Made by a program: the position numbers and the translations under genes | Assembly (NCBI RefSeq): GCF_947494555.1 | Contig: NZ_CANLVF010000008.1 | Location: 110,537 to 174,536 of the forward strand | Reading direction: 5' to 3' | Length of the DNA: 64,000 bases | From: an uncultured Roseibium sp. | GTDB taxonomy: Bacteria; Pseudomonadota; Alphaproteobacteria; Rhizobiales; Stappiaceae | The notes under the pieces: model-generated | Seen by the model: only the letters and a program-made list of their open reading frames with translations | Database searches by the model: none | What the model was told of the DNA's origin: nothing | Part shown: in pieces, positions 19,255-27,686 of the stretch | How positions within the stretch are numbered: position 1 is the stretch's first letter | How the letters are laid out: every line of letters begins with the position of its first letter

Positions 19255-20511
19255 CTATTCAATCCATATGGCACGGAAATCATTCACATTTGTCAATGTC
19301 GGTCCTGTGACGACCTGATCGCCGATCTTTTCAAAGAAACTGTGCGCATCGTTTTCGCTCAGCGCTGCCGACGCCGAAACGCCCTGCTCTTCGGCCTTGA
19401 AGAGCGTATCGGGTCCAATGACGGCACCGGCAACCTCTGCGGCTCCGTCGACACCGTCGGTATCGCATGCAAGCGCGTGGATGCCCTGCGCCCGCTCAAG
19501 CGCAAGCGCCAATGCGAGTGCATATTCCGCATTCGGTCCACCAACCCCGTTGCCGTTGCGCGTCACGGTCAATTCGCCGCCCGAAAGCAACAGGAGCGGT
19601 TGGCCTTCCGCGCCGCGCGTTCTCTGGCGCTCAAGGGCGAGACGCGCATGCGCTTGTGCGACCTCTCGGGCCTCCCCCTCCAGGGCATCCCCCAGAATTT
19701 CAACGTCGCATCCGAGACCTTCGGCCTGTTCTCGCGCTGCTTCAAGCGATTGGGAAGGGGCAGCAAAGATCGTGTTGGTCACACGCGAGAGCTTCAAATC
19801 GTCGGGCGGGAGGACCCCGGTGGGCCCCGCCAGAACGGCTTTGACCGTATCCGGCACCTCAAGGCCCCACTTGCCCAGGATCGCCGCGGCGTCATCATTA
19901 GAGCTTCGGTCGCCGACCGTTGGCCCGGACCCGATCTCGGCCGGACCATCCCCCGGAACGTCGGATAGCAGCAATGCCAGCGTGCGGGCCGGATAGGCAG
20001 CTGCGGCGAGCTGTCCGCCTTTCACCTCACTAAGGTGCTTTCGCACCGTGTTCATCTGACCGATGGGAGCGCCCGAACTCAAAAGCTTCTGATTAACCAG
20101 CTGCTTTTCCGAAAGCGAAATGTCGCCTGCCGGCGATGTAAGCAACGCCGAAGCGCCTCCGGAGATGAGCGCCAGGACAAAGTCATCTTCGCCAAGACCC
20201 TCAAGAAGCGACAGCAGGCGGCGTGTGGCATTGAGACCTGCCTCGTCGGGTACGGGATGGGCTGCTTCAACAATCTCGATCCCCTGACAGGGACGCCCGT
20301 AGCCGTAGCGCGTGATGACCAGCCCCTCACAGGGTCCCCAGACGGCTTCGACAGCTTCGGCCATGCGCGCTGAGGCCTTGCCCGCTCCAATCACGACGAC
20401 CCGGCCGTCCGGCATTTCCGGCAGAAAAGCAGAGAGGCTTTTCATCGGATCGGCAACTTCCACCGCCCGCTGAAACAGGTCTCGCAGGGCCTCGGCAGGC
20501 TGATTGCTCAT
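19255..20511 (-). CDS. Glycerate 2-kinase (GckA/TtuD, MOFRL family)
   Basis: The start is set at the ATG at 20511 (MSNQPAEALRDLFQ) with AAAGG upstream, 21 codons inside the track ORF. The 418-residue protein has the N-terminal DUF4147 domain (GRVVVIGAGKASARMAEA, then LISGGASALLTSP) and the C-terminal MOFRL domain (LLLSGGELTVTRNGNGVGG, ACDTDGVDGAAEVAG). It phosphorylates D-glycerate to 2-phosphoglycerate in serine-cycle-like, tartrate, glyoxylate or glycerate-ester catabolism. It may form a unit with the CofD-like gene downstream. If the GH63-like hydrolase at 10188 releases glycerate, this enzyme would route it to glycolysis; that link is inference. Confidence 0.9.
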   Translation of the reverse strand: MSNQPAEALRDLFQRAVEVADPMKSLSAFLPEMPDGRVVVIGAGKASARMAEAVEAVWGPCEGLVITRYGYGRPCQGIEIVEAAHPVPDEAGLNATRRLLSLLEGLGEDDFVLALISGGASALLTSPAGDISLSEKQLVNQKLLSSGAPIGQMNTVRKHLSEVKGGQLAAAAYPARTLALLLSDVPGDGPAEIGSGPTVGDRSSNDDAAAILGKWGLEVPDTVKAVLAGPTGVLPPDDLKLSRVTNTIFAAPSQSLEAAREQAEGLGCDVEILGDALEGEAREVAQAHARLALERQRTRGAEGQPLLLLSGGELTVTRNGNGVGGPNAEYALALALALERAQGIHALACDTDGVDGAAEVAGAVIGPDTLFKAEEQGVSASAALSENDAHSFFEKIGDQVVTGPTLTNVNDFRAIWIE

Positions 20512-20713
20512 GGGGGAACACCTTTCATCTCGAACAGGTCGGCAGTTTGAGCGCTGTTTTGAGACATTTTTCAAGGCGCGATTTAGCCAGATTCGTCTTC
20601 ATACTATCTAAAAGCCAGTTTCATGTGCATTTTCGCACCGTGGAATTTCCCGTTTTACAATTGCCAAACTGCCTCCGCGACCTCACGTAAATGGAGAAAG
20701 AAAGGACAAACCA

Positions 20714-21103
20714 ATGCCAGACACCTCAATGCCCGCACTTAATGAGGCGATTAGAAATCCGGACAATCCGGCTCATATGATGGTGATCAAGAACGTGCCG
20801 CGCCGCATACGTGTTTATGCCGGCGATGTCTTGCTGGCGGACAGCACCTCCGCGCAGAGGGTCATTGAGTTCGGCAAGTCGGTGTATGATCCCGTGGTCT
20901 ACATTCCTGAGGCAGACCTTGTTGCAATTTTCGAGACCGTAGAAAGGTCGACACACTGCCCGATCAAGGGTGACGCCAGTTACATCGCGCTGGAGGGCAC
21001 CGAAATCGGCTGGGTGTATCGCGACCCGATTTCCATAACCGATCAATTGAAGGAATGTTACGCATTCTGGCCGGCGAAAACCCGTCTGGTGGAAGGCGAG
21101 TAG
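20714..21103 (+). CDS. DUF427 domain protein
   Basis: The 129-residue protein starts at an ATG with GAAAGGA upstream. It contains one DUF427 domain of beta-rich character: RIRVYAGDVLLADSTSAQRV, then VVYIPEADL and THCPIKGDASYI, ending AFWPAKTRLVEG. The family is widespread and small and has no firmly established function. It is divergent from the glycerate kinase gene and convergent with the SRPBCC gene, so it appears to be a single-gene unit. Confidence 0.85.
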   Translation: MPDTSMPALNEAIRNPDNPAHMMVIKNVPRRIRVYAGDVLLADSTSAQRVIEFGKSVYDPVVYIPEADLVAIFETVERSTHCPIKGDASYIALEGTEIGWVYRDPISITDQLKECYAFWPAKTRLVEGE

Positions 21104-21132
21104 GTCTGCCAGATCGCTCTACAAAACCCGTT

Positions 21133-21573
21133 CTAAACGGCCTGTCCGTTCTCTGTGACAGGTCCTAGGCATTCCAATATATGAGTCCAACCTCCCTTAT
21201 GATTGTCGCGGCTTTCCTCAGACGGAAACTTAACATGCGTGAGCGTAAGCTGCGTGCCACCGTCAACTTCCTCAAAATCAAGAGTAACGATGCTGTCCGG
21301 CTCTGAGAACGGGCTTTCCCAGGTGAATGCAAGACGCGAGTGGCGGGAGATTTCCTTATACGTTCCTGCATGGGGTATTTGCTGATCCCCTGCCTGCATG
21401 ACGATTTCGAAGCGGCCCCCGACAGTTGGATCAGCGGTCGCTTTTGGAACGGTCATGCCTGGTCCCGGTGTCATGAACTTTGAGAGCGTTTCAGGATCAA
21501 GCCAGGCTTCGAAGACACGTTCCGCCGGTGCAGCAAAAACACGCGAAACAACAACACTCAGATCATTCATCAT
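21133..21573 (-). CDS. SRPBCC/AHSA1 family protein
   Basis: A START-like hydrophobic-pocket protein of about 146 residues: VVVSRVFAAPAERVFEAWLD at the N-terminus and GGWTHILECLG at the C-terminus. I start it at the ATG at 21573 (an adjacent ATG at 21570 is equally likely) behind CGGAG; the track's TTG is less likely. It overlaps the end of the upstream ArsR-family gene. ArsR-SRPBCC pairs are common: the regulator represses both genes, and the SRPBCC partner may bind a lipid or other hydrophobic ligand. No enzymatic activity can be read from it. Confidence 0.87.
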   Translation of the reverse strand: MMNDLSVVVSRVFAAPAERVFEAWLDPETLSKFMTPGPGMTVPKATADPTVGGRFEIVMQAGDQQIPHAGTYKEISRHSRLAFTWESPFSEPDSIVTLDFEEVDGGTQLTLTHVKFPSEESRDNHKGGWTHILECLGPVTENGQAV

Positions 21574-21910
21574 CCGGCTCCGTTTCAAGTAACTCGTCCA
21601 GCGCGTCGAGGCGTTGCGCCCAGATGGATCTGAGGTCCTGGAACCAGCGATCGATCTCTCGGACCGGCCCCATGTCCGGTTCGATCAGGTGCTCGCGCCA
21701 TTCGGTTCGTCTGCGCACAAGGCCGGCTGCTTCCAGAACCTTGATATGCTTCGACACGGCGTTGAGGCTGACGTCGAAGTGCCTTGCGAGATCTGTGACC
21801 CTTGTCGGACCATGCTGGACAAGGAGTGTCAGCAGTTCCCGACGGCGCGGATCGCTCATCGCCTTCAAAATGGCGGTGAGTTTCTGGTCATCAGGCACTC
21901 GTTCAACCAT
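21563..21910 (-). CDS. ArsR-family winged-helix repressor
   Basis: The 115-residue regulator has a compact HTH: LKAMSDPRRRELLTLLVQHG, then LARHFDVSLNAVSKHIKVLE. There are no Cys-rich metal sites, so it belongs to the non-metal ArsR group usually paired with SRPBCC proteins. Its ATG lies within one copy of a palindrome (TCAACCAnTTAGTTGA), and a second copy lies 40 bases upstream. This is strong sequence support for autorepression of the arsR-SRPBCC unit. The 3' end overlaps the SRPBCC start by about 11 bases. Confidence 0.9.
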   Translation of the reverse strand: MVERVPDDQKLTAILKAMSDPRRRELLTLLVQHGPTRVTDLARHFDVSLNAVSKHIKVLEAAGLVRRRTEWREHLIEPDMGPVREIDRWFQDLRSIWAQRLDALDELLETEPDDE

Positions 21911-21919
21911 TTAGTTGAA
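21902..21919. promoter_or_regulatory. ArsR operator candidate overlapping the arsR start codon
   Basis: TTCAACCATTTAGTTGAA has arms TTCAAC/GTTGAA. The arsR start codon (21908-21910) lies inside it, so bound repressor would block RNA polymerase clearance. Confidence 0.6.
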
Positions 21920-21941
21920 TTACTCCAGTTCAAAACATTAG

Positions 21942-21957
21942 TCAACCAATTAGTTGA
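21942..21957. promoter_or_regulatory. ArsR operator candidate, upstream copy
   Basis: TCAACCAATTAGTTGA is a near-perfect 16-base palindrome matching the copy at the arsR start, with centres about 39 bases apart. It lies in the 60-base gap before the MaoC gene stop. Confidence 0.6.
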
Positions 21958-21970
21958 ACGAATGAACCGA

Positions 21971-22363
21971 TCAAGACCCCGGTGGCTGCATCGTGAGCTG
22001 CTCCACGTCCTCGACATAGACAAGCGCCCTGCCTTGGCAGATGCGGATTCCACTGGCGGTTTCGCAGATGGTTTCAAGGTCGACCAGGTGCTTGTCGGGC
22101 CTCAAACGCGTTACGGTGACGGATGCCGTCAGTTCTTCTTCCACAGGGGCCGGAGCCAGAAAATCGAGGCTTTGCTTGAGATAGTTCGTACCAGGGCCGG
22201 GAAGCCTGACCCCGAGCAAATACGAAAAGAGACCTCCGACAAGCGGCCCCGGCACGCTTGCAGGCACAGCGGCATGATCAGCAGACAAGGCGGCGAAGGC
22301 ACGCATGTCCTCGCTGGTAAAGGTTCTCCGGAGTAGAGCTTGCTGCCCAAGACTGAAAATCAT
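21971..22363 (-). CDS. MaoC-like hot-dog protein with degenerate hydratase motif
   Basis: The ATG at 22363 overlaps the stop of the upstream MaoC gene (ATGA), so the two are translationally coupled; the longer track start is not needed. The 130-residue hot-dog-fold protein resembles a MaoC/R-hydratase half (VPGPLVGGLFSYLLGVRLPG, then LKQSLDFLAPAPVEEELTAS). The region that should carry D-x4-NPxH is reduced to LSADHAAVPAS, so the catalytic Asp-His pair seems lost. It may be the non-catalytic half of a heterodimer with the 22360-22749 product. Last gene of the TetR-controlled acyl-CoA operon. Confidence 0.75.
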   Translation of the reverse strand: MIFSLGQQALLRRTFTSEDMRAFAALSADHAAVPASVPGPLVGGLFSYLLGVRLPGPGTNYLKQSLDFLAPAPVEEELTASVTVTRLRPDKHLVDLETICETASGIRICQGRALVYVEDVEQLTMQPPGS

Positions 22364-22749
22364 GCCGCACCTTTGAATGTGCATGCCCCTGAAAGGGTGA
22401 CCACACCATCGGCGCTTCGGCGTATTTCGATCTCGACCTGATCGGGCATGTCGGGATTCTCCAAAAAGGAAATCGTCAATTCTTCGTCTGCATAGGACGG
22501 ATTGGGAAACATCAGCGTTTGCAGTTCGTGGTCGCGCTCCGGGTAAAGTGCCTGCAAATGTCCGTAAACCCGCGTGTAGAGAAGCATTCCATGCGACACG
22601 GTTCTTCCGAACCGGGTACGGGCGGAAAAATCCGGATCGACATGTATCGGATTGTCATCGCCCGAAAGCCTGGCGAATGCATCGAAGTCAGCCTGTCTCG
22701 GCGTCCAGGTAAAGGTGGTACAAGACGGCTTTTCGGCGGAATGGCTCAT
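22360..22749 (-). CDS. MaoC-family (R)-enoyl-CoA hydratase-like protein
   Basis: A 129-residue hot-dog protein with an intact hydratase 2 motif: LSGDDNPIHVDPDFSARTRF followed by VSHGML. The Asp and His act as acid/base for hydration of trans-2-enoyl-CoA. It lies 3 bases downstream of the acyl-CoA ligase gene and is coupled to the second MaoC gene, suggesting a two-subunit hydratase that hydrates the CoA thioester produced by the ligase. The exact acyl substrate is unknown. Confidence 0.87.
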   Translation of the reverse strand: MSHSAEKPSCTTFTWTPRQADFDAFARLSGDDNPIHVDPDFSARTRFGRTVSHGMLLYTRVYGHLQALYPERDHELQTLMFPNPSYADEELTISFLENPDMPDQVEIEIRRSADGVVTLSGACTFKGAA

Positions 22750-22752
22750 GGC

Positions 22753-24294
22753 TTACGCATCCTCCGCAACCGGTTGCGACGAAAAACTGTCTTTGAGAAT
22801 GTTCTTGCGCACTTTGCCTGCAGCGGTTCGGGGCAGATCCTCTACCACTTCGAAGCGTTTGGGGATCTTGTAGGGCGCCAGATGCCGCCTGCACCAGGCG
22901 GGCAGGTCTGCCGTATCAAGCTTCGCACCTGGCCTCAGGATCAGGTAACCGGCACCGACCTCGCCCCATTTTTCGTCGGGCACACCGATAACCACGGCTT
23001 CCAGAATGGCCGGATGGCTGACCAGAACCTTTTCGACCTCGGCTGGATAGACATTTTCACCACCGGAAATGTACATGTCCTTGATCCGGTCAACGATGAA
23101 GTAGTAGCCGTCCTCGTCCCGCCGCGCGACATCGCCGGACTTCAGCCACCCATCCTCTGTGAAAGCAGCTCCCGTTGCATCCGGGTTGTCCATGTAGCCG
23201 GGCGTGATGTTCGGCCCCCTGAACTGGACCTCCCCTTCGCCGGGGCCTTCGACCACTTCGCCGTCCGCATCGACAAGCCTTACATCGGTCAGAATTTGTG
23301 CCTTGCCCACCGAGCCGATCTTCCGGTCCGCATGGTCCCTGTCCATCAGAAATACCGTCGGTCCCGTTTCGGTCATGCCCATACCGTTGCAGATGGTCAC
23401 GCCGCGTTTTCGGAAGTCGGTTAGGAGGTGCTTTGGAACAGGTGCGCCGCCGCATCCCAGCGAACGAACCCTGGAAAAGTCCGCTTTGCGGATCTTGGAA
23501 GAAAGCGCCATTGCCTGGTAAATCGCCGGCACGCCGAAAAATGCGGTGACATCGCCTGCGTCAATCAAATCAAGCACATGATCTGGATCGAAACTGCGCA
23601 AAACGGTGGACGCTCCACCATTTAGGAAAATCGGCAATGTCGGCAGATTAATACCGGCCGTGTGAAAGAGGGGCAGGAAATTGACGCCCTTTTCTCCGAC
23701 ACTCAGCCCGGTCGCCTGGCAATAGTTCGTCATGTTGGCATAGGCCATCCCGGCAGTCTGAATGACGGCCTTTGGCAACCCGGTGGTTCCTGACGTAAAC
23801 AAGAGATACCACGGTGCATTTGCCTTGATGCGGCCGCAGCCGATGGCCGCCGGACTTGATTGCGCAAGCAGCGGACCAAGCGCGCTGTCTCCGTTCGGTG
23901 CAGCGCCGATGGGTAACACCTCGACATCGCATTCCCGCGCAAGCTCAGCCGCGGTTTCCGCACTCTCTTCGTCGGCAAAAAGCAATTGCGCGGCCGACGC
24001 TGCAAGTATGGGCTTCAATTCGGCAACAGGCTGACGCCAGTTGAGCGGAATGAGCAAGATCCCGGTCTTTTGCGCGGCAAACAAAAGCACGAAAAAGTCG
24101 GGATGATTGCGGCAAAGAACCCCAACACGGTCGCCTTTCTTGAGCCCGCGGCCAAGAAGCAGGTTTCCAAGGCGGCTTGCCCGGCTGTTCACCTCACAGA
24201 ACGTATAGGCCAATCCGCTTTCGTGGTCAGTGAAGGCCAGTCTCTCGGGCGTTAGTTCCGCCCGCTTTGCCGCCATGTCGGTCAAAAACTCCAT
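22753..24294 (-). CDS. Acyl-CoA ligase (AMP-forming, ANL superfamily)
   Basis: The start is set at the ATG at 24294 (MEFLTDMAAKRAEL) behind GGGAGGACAC. The 513-residue enzyme carries the P-loop YLLFTSGTTGLPKAVIQTAG, the adenylate motif GMGMTETGP, the hinge FIVDRIKDMYISGGENVYPA and the C-terminal catalytic Lys in RTAAGKVRKNIL. It activates a carboxylic acid to its CoA thioester in the cytoplasm at the cost of ATP to AMP. The operon with a PaaG-like crotonase and MaoC hydratases, plus an operator shared with the HAAT importer at 36.7-42.4 kb, suggests an imported aromatic, cyclic or branched acid. Specificity cannot be read from the sequence. Confidence 0.92.
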   Translation of the reverse strand: MEFLTDMAAKRAELTPERLAFTDHESGLAYTFCEVNSRASRLGNLLLGRGLKKGDRVGVLCRNHPDFFVLLFAAQKTGILLIPLNWRQPVAELKPILAASAAQLLFADEESAETAAELARECDVEVLPIGAAPNGDSALGPLLAQSSPAAIGCGRIKANAPWYLLFTSGTTGLPKAVIQTAGMAYANMTNYCQATGLSVGEKGVNFLPLFHTAGINLPTLPIFLNGGASTVLRSFDPDHVLDLIDAGDVTAFFGVPAIYQAMALSSKIRKADFSRVRSLGCGGAPVPKHLLTDFRKRGVTICNGMGMTETGPTVFLMDRDHADRKIGSVGKAQILTDVRLVDADGEVVEGPGEGEVQFRGPNITPGYMDNPDATGAAFTEDGWLKSGDVARRDEDGYYFIVDRIKDMYISGGENVYPAEVEKVLVSHPAILEAVVIGVPDEKWGEVGAGYLILRPGAKLDTADLPAWCRRHLAPYKIPKRFEVVEDLPRTAAGKVRKNILKDSFSSQPVAEDA

Positions 24295-24343
24295 GTGTCC
24301 TCCCAACACCTGGTGTTCAAATTGGGTTCCCGTTTCAGGCGCT

Positions 24344-25120
24344 CTAGCTGGTAAAAGCCTTCAGGCCGGCAATGGTTTCGGGCCGGGCAACGAGTTCGAG
24401 AAACTGTTCTTTTTCGTTTCCAAGACGCTTGCGCACCGCTTCAAGACGCAGTTCATCCCAAACGTTCCGCCGGGTTGCCAGATGGCTTTGCAGGTGCTGA
24501 GAACCGAGGACCGCAATCCAATCTCCAACGTCAGCCTCAAGCCGGGCCGGTTTGCAAACCCGCGACACCAGTCCAAGAGCCAGGGCTTCGTCAGCAAAAA
24601 CCCTTTCGTTCAGATACTGGACCTGAAGCGATCTGGCCGCTCCAATGCGATCGCTCAAGAGCGCGGTCCAGCCGCCATCGGGTCCGAAGCCTACTTCCGA
24701 GTAGTAGGGTTGGATGAAGGCGTCTTCGGACATGGCAACCATATCGGCCGCAAAAATCAGTCCGGCGGATCCACCGGTGACCGGCCCGTTGACGGCTGCC
24801 AAAACAGGCGCTGGGAACGTCAGAAGATCAAGGATCGCTTCGTGGAGGAGACCGACGAGACGATCCGAATAGGCCAGAAGCTCCTGGTGACGACAACCGT
24901 GTTCCAGAAATCCCAGCAAGTCTCCGCCCGTTGAAAAGCTGGTGCCCTTGGCGCAGATAACGAGAGCTACAGGCTTTGCTTGCGCTGCCGCCAAGATTGC
25001 GGCCCTCAGGTCAAGAAGCAGATCGGGAACCAGCGCATTATGGCGATGAGGACGGTTCATCCGAACCCAGACAGCACCGTCCCGCTCTTCCGTTTCGACA
25101 AATCCAGGTGCCGGTTTCAC
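24344..25120 (-). CDS. Crotonase-family enoyl-CoA hydratase/isomerase, PaaG-like
   Basis: A 258-residue crotonase-fold enzyme. The first oxyanion-hole segment is KGTSFSTGGDLLGF and the second is VNGPVTGGSAGLIFAADMVA. The first Glu of classical hydratases is replaced in GGSAGL, while EVGFGPDGGWTALL retains the Asp position used by isomerase-type members such as PaaG, so isomerisation or hydrolysis of a CoA thioester is as likely as hydration. Its start overlaps the tetR stop by 4 bases (ATGA), making it the first enzyme of the TetR operon. Confidence 0.87.
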   Translation of the reverse strand: MKPAPGFVETEERDGAVWVRMNRPHRHNALVPDLLLDLRAAILAAAQAKPVALVICAKGTSFSTGGDLLGFLEHGCRHQELLAYSDRLVGLLHEAILDLLTFPAPVLAAVNGPVTGGSAGLIFAADMVAMSEDAFIQPYYSEVGFGPDGGWTALLSDRIGAARSLQVQYLNERVFADEALALGLVSRVCKPARLEADVGDWIAVLGSQHLQSHLATRRNVWDELRLEAVRKRLGNEKEQFLELVARPETIAGLKAFTS

Positions 25121-25743
25121 GGCTTGATACCATTTGCGATCAGGTCGTAGGCGCTTTCGACAAGCTCGGATATTGGCGTTTTGGTCTCAAAGACGACCAA
25201 CTGCTCGCCAAGCGCGCGCGCAATTCCCATCAGGGCCCATGCGCGGGTGTCCGGGTCGCCTGCCGATATCTGTCCGGAGGCGGCCGCATCAACGAGACCC
25301 GGGCGGTAGCCGTCGGCAAACGCCTCATAGTATTCGCGGTAAGCCCGCGGATCGACAAAGAGCGCCTCCTGAACGATCCGGTAAAGGTCAGGGTGCGCCT
25401 GCACGAACTCCAGAAACGCTCTCAGGCCTTCCTTTTCGGCCGAAAGCCTGTCCTCTATGTCCTGTGTCGCCTCGGAAATCGTGTGACGAACCAGGCGCCC
25501 CATTTCCAGAACAAGCTCGGAAAAAACCTCTTCCTTGGTCTTGAAATAGATGTAAAACGTGCCTTGGGCGACACCGGCCTCGCTGGTTATGTGGCCGATG
25601 GAGGCATCATTGTAACCCCGGGCGCCGATTACACGTTCCGCGGCTGAAAGAATCGCCTTTCTCGTCGCCTCGCCCCTGGCGGTTTTCGGCTGATTGAAAG
25701 GCGTCTTGAGCGGCACATCCAAGGTGCTGGCCGGTCTGTTCAC
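25117..25743 (-). CDS. TetR-family regulator of the acyl-CoA operon
   Basis: I place the start at the GTG at 25743 (VNRPASTLDVP), 7 bases after GGAG. The track's ATG at 25770 lies inside the operator palindrome and has no ribosome site. The 208-residue protein has the TetR HTH (AAERVIGARGYNDASIGHIT, then GVAQGTFYIYFKTKEEVFSE) and a helical ligand-binding domain. It is the first gene of the operon and is probably autoregulated through the perfect palindrome just upstream. The same motif precedes the HAAT transporter operon at 42.5 kb. The inducer is probably an acyl-CoA made by the ligase, as for many catabolic TetR proteins (inference). Confidence 0.92.
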   Translation of the reverse strand: MNRPASTLDVPLKTPFNQPKTARGEATRKAILSAAERVIGARGYNDASIGHITSEAGVAQGTFYIYFKTKEEVFSELVLEMGRLVRHTISEATQDIEDRLSAEKEGLRAFLEFVQAHPDLYRIVQEALFVDPRAYREYYEAFADGYRPGLVDAAASGQISAGDPDTRAWALMGIARALGEQLVVFETKTPISELVESAYDLIANGIKP

Positions 25744-25764
25744 GTCGACACTCCAAAAACTATG

Positions 25765-25788
25765 AAACATGAATCAGTATTCATGTTT
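25765..25788. promoter_or_regulatory. TetR operator, perfect palindrome
   Basis: AAACATGAAT-CAGT-ATTCATGTTT has perfect 10-base arms, immediately upstream of the tetR GTG start. A 21-of-24 match occurs at 42530-42553. Confidence 0.8.
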
Positions 25789-25925
25789 GTCGATTGAAAG
25801 CAATAGACTTATATAAGCGGTTGAAAATCAAAGAGATTGTGACCCAATTTGGAAGAACCGGGTTTTTAGAGAAGCAATCTTGCAGGTTGCGACAGCTCTA
25901 TGACTTTTGGACGCATCACGTGTGT

Positions 25926-25939
25926 TTGACCTTGATCAA
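25926..25939 (+). promoter_or_regulatory. FNR/FixK-type box upstream of hemA
   Basis: TTGACCTTGATCAA matches the consensus TTGAT-N4-ATCAA with one difference. It lies 161 bases upstream of the hemA ATG. Oxygen control of hemA through FnrL is known in Rhodobacter; control here is inferred. Confidence 0.7.
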
Positions 25940-26100
25940 GGCGAGTTGTCTATTTATGCAGTTTTGAATAACTTAAAGGTACCTGATAATTACCTTCAGA
26001 AGGTTGGGACCTGAAGCACACCGCCGCGGCGCGATAAGTCGGCGGGAGATTGACGAGAGGCGCTGGTCGGAAGAAACCAGCGATAAAGAGGACCGGTATC

Positions 26101-27318
26101 ATGGACGTGAACGCGTATCTTGAAGAGCGCTTGGGCAAACTTCATGACAATGGCAACTACCGTGTCTTCGCTGATCTTGAGCGTCAATCAGGAAATTTCC
26201 CCCGGGCAACGCGCTATCGCGAAGACGGCTCACAGCAGGACGTCACCGTCTGGTGCTCCAACGACTATCTTGGCATGGGCCAGCACGAAAAGGTCGTTGG
26301 CGCGATGCAGGACGTTATCGCCAAATGCGGCGCGGGCGCCGGTGGAACACGTAATATTTCCGGTACCAACCACTATCACGTCCTCCTGGAACGCGAATTG
26401 GCCGATCTGCATGCCAAGGAAGCGGCTCTGATCTTCACATCCGGTTATGTCTCCAACTGGGCCGCACTGGGCACGCTGGCGTCCCAGGTGCCGGGCATGA
26501 TCGTTTACTCTGACAGCCTCAATCATGCGTCCATGATCGAGGGCATCCGTCACGCCCGCTGCGAGAAGCGGATCTTCAAGCACAATGATTATAAGGATCT
26601 CGAGCGGCAGATGGCCGCCGACGATCCGGACGCACCGAAAATGGTCGCCTTCGAGAGCGTTTACTCCATGGACGGAGACATCGCCCCGATCAAGGAGATC
26701 TGCGACGTCGCGGACAAGTTCGGCGCTCTGACATATCTCGATGAAGTGCACGCCGTTGGCATGTATGGCGCACGCGGTGGCGGTGTTGCCGAACGCGAAG
26801 GCCTGATGGACCGGCTGACAATCATCGAAGGCACGCTTGGCAAGGCGTTCGGTGTCATGGGCGGTTACATCACCGGCAGCAAGACAGTCGTGGATTTCAT
26901 CCGGTCCTTTGCGTCCGGCTTTATCTTCACCACGGCACTGCCCCCGGCACTTGCTGCAGGCGCAACCGAGTCCATCAAGCACCTGAAGAAAAGCCCTTTC
27001 GAGCGCAAGGCACATAAGGACCGGGTCGCTCAGGTTCGCGCAGCGCTGGACAAGCGCGGCATTCCGCACATGGAAAACCCGAGCCATATCGTACCGGTCA
27101 TGGTCGGCGACGCGAAGAAGTGCAAGTGGATCTCCGACATCCTGCTTGAAACCTATGGCATCTACGTTCAGCCGATCAATTACCCGACGGTGCCGGTCGG
27201 CACGGAACGCCTGCGTTTCACGCCGACACCTCTTCATACGGCGGCCGACATCGAGCATCTTGCTGATTCAATCAACGATCTCTGGTCGCAATGCGCGCTT
27301 GCCCGCGCCGTGGCCTGA
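26101..27318 (+). CDS. hemA: 5-aminolevulinate synthase
   Basis: The start is set at the ATG at 26101 ([14 protein letters not shown]), with AGAGGA about 10 bases upstream. At 405 residues it matches the usual alphaproteobacterial HemA length. This PLP enzyme condenses glycine and succinyl-CoA to 5-aminolevulinate, the first step of tetrapyrrole synthesis by the C4 (Shemin) route. Visible signatures are [58 protein letters not shown] and the PLP-binding Lys in [15 protein letters not shown]. It is a single-gene unit with its own terminator, and an FNR-type box upstream suggests oxygen-dependent control. Confidence 0.98.
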   Translation: MDVNAYLEERLGKLHDNGNYRVFADLERQSGNFPRATRYREDGSQQDVTVWCSNDYLGMGQHEKVVGAMQDVIAKCGAGAGGTRNISGTNHYHVLLERELADLHAKEAALIFTSGYVSNWAALGTLASQVPGMIVYSDSLNHASMIEGIRHARCEKRIFKHNDYKDLERQMAADDPDAPKMVAFESVYSMDGDIAPIKEICDVADKFGALTYLDEVHAVGMYGARGGGVAEREGLMDRLTIIEGTLGKAFGVMGGYITGSKTVVDFIRSFASGFIFTTALPPALAAGATESIKHLKKSPFERKAHKDRVAQVRAALDKRGIPHMENPSHIVPVMVGDAKKCKWISDILLETYGIYVQPINYPTVPVGTERLRFTPTPLHTAADIEHLADSINDLWSQCALARAVA

Positions 27319-27352
27319 TCCGTTCCTTCTCCTCCCGGAAGGTAGACCCTCC

Positions 27353-27379
27353 ACCCGCCCTTAACGGGCGGGTTTTTTT
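27353..27379 (+). terminator. Rho-independent terminator of hemA
   Basis: ACCCGCCC-TTAAC-GGGCGGGT followed by a run of seven T, 35 bases after the hemA stop. Confidence 0.92.
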
Positions 27380-27686
27380 GTGCCTGTTTTTAAGTTCGCA
27401 TCGCGTCCGCCATATCAACCTCGTGCAAACAGGCGACACCACCCGTCCCGGCATTTTTGCATCGGCTTAATTCCTGTTTGCAGCACGCAAAGGCGATAAG
27501 CTGGCTGGCCATGCTTGTCACAAGAATTCGGGTCACCACATCCAAAAGACTAGAGCGCTATTGAATGACACGCAGCCGATTGATGGAACCAATTCAGCTC
27601 GTATCCAAGGCGCGGAGCACAGCGCGATATGGTTTATCGTGCAAACTCCGCAACGCAGGAGATGGGTTGAATTGGTCCACCGAAGG

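Larger units (their letters stand above)
25744..26100. other. Divergent tetR-hemA intergenic region
   Basis: These 357 bases hold the TetR operator (25765-25788), then the promoter side of hemA with an FNR-type box at 25926-25939 and the hemA ribosome site. An AT-richer stretch around 25800-25860 is likely promoter sequence. No additional gene is supported. Confidence 0.7.
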
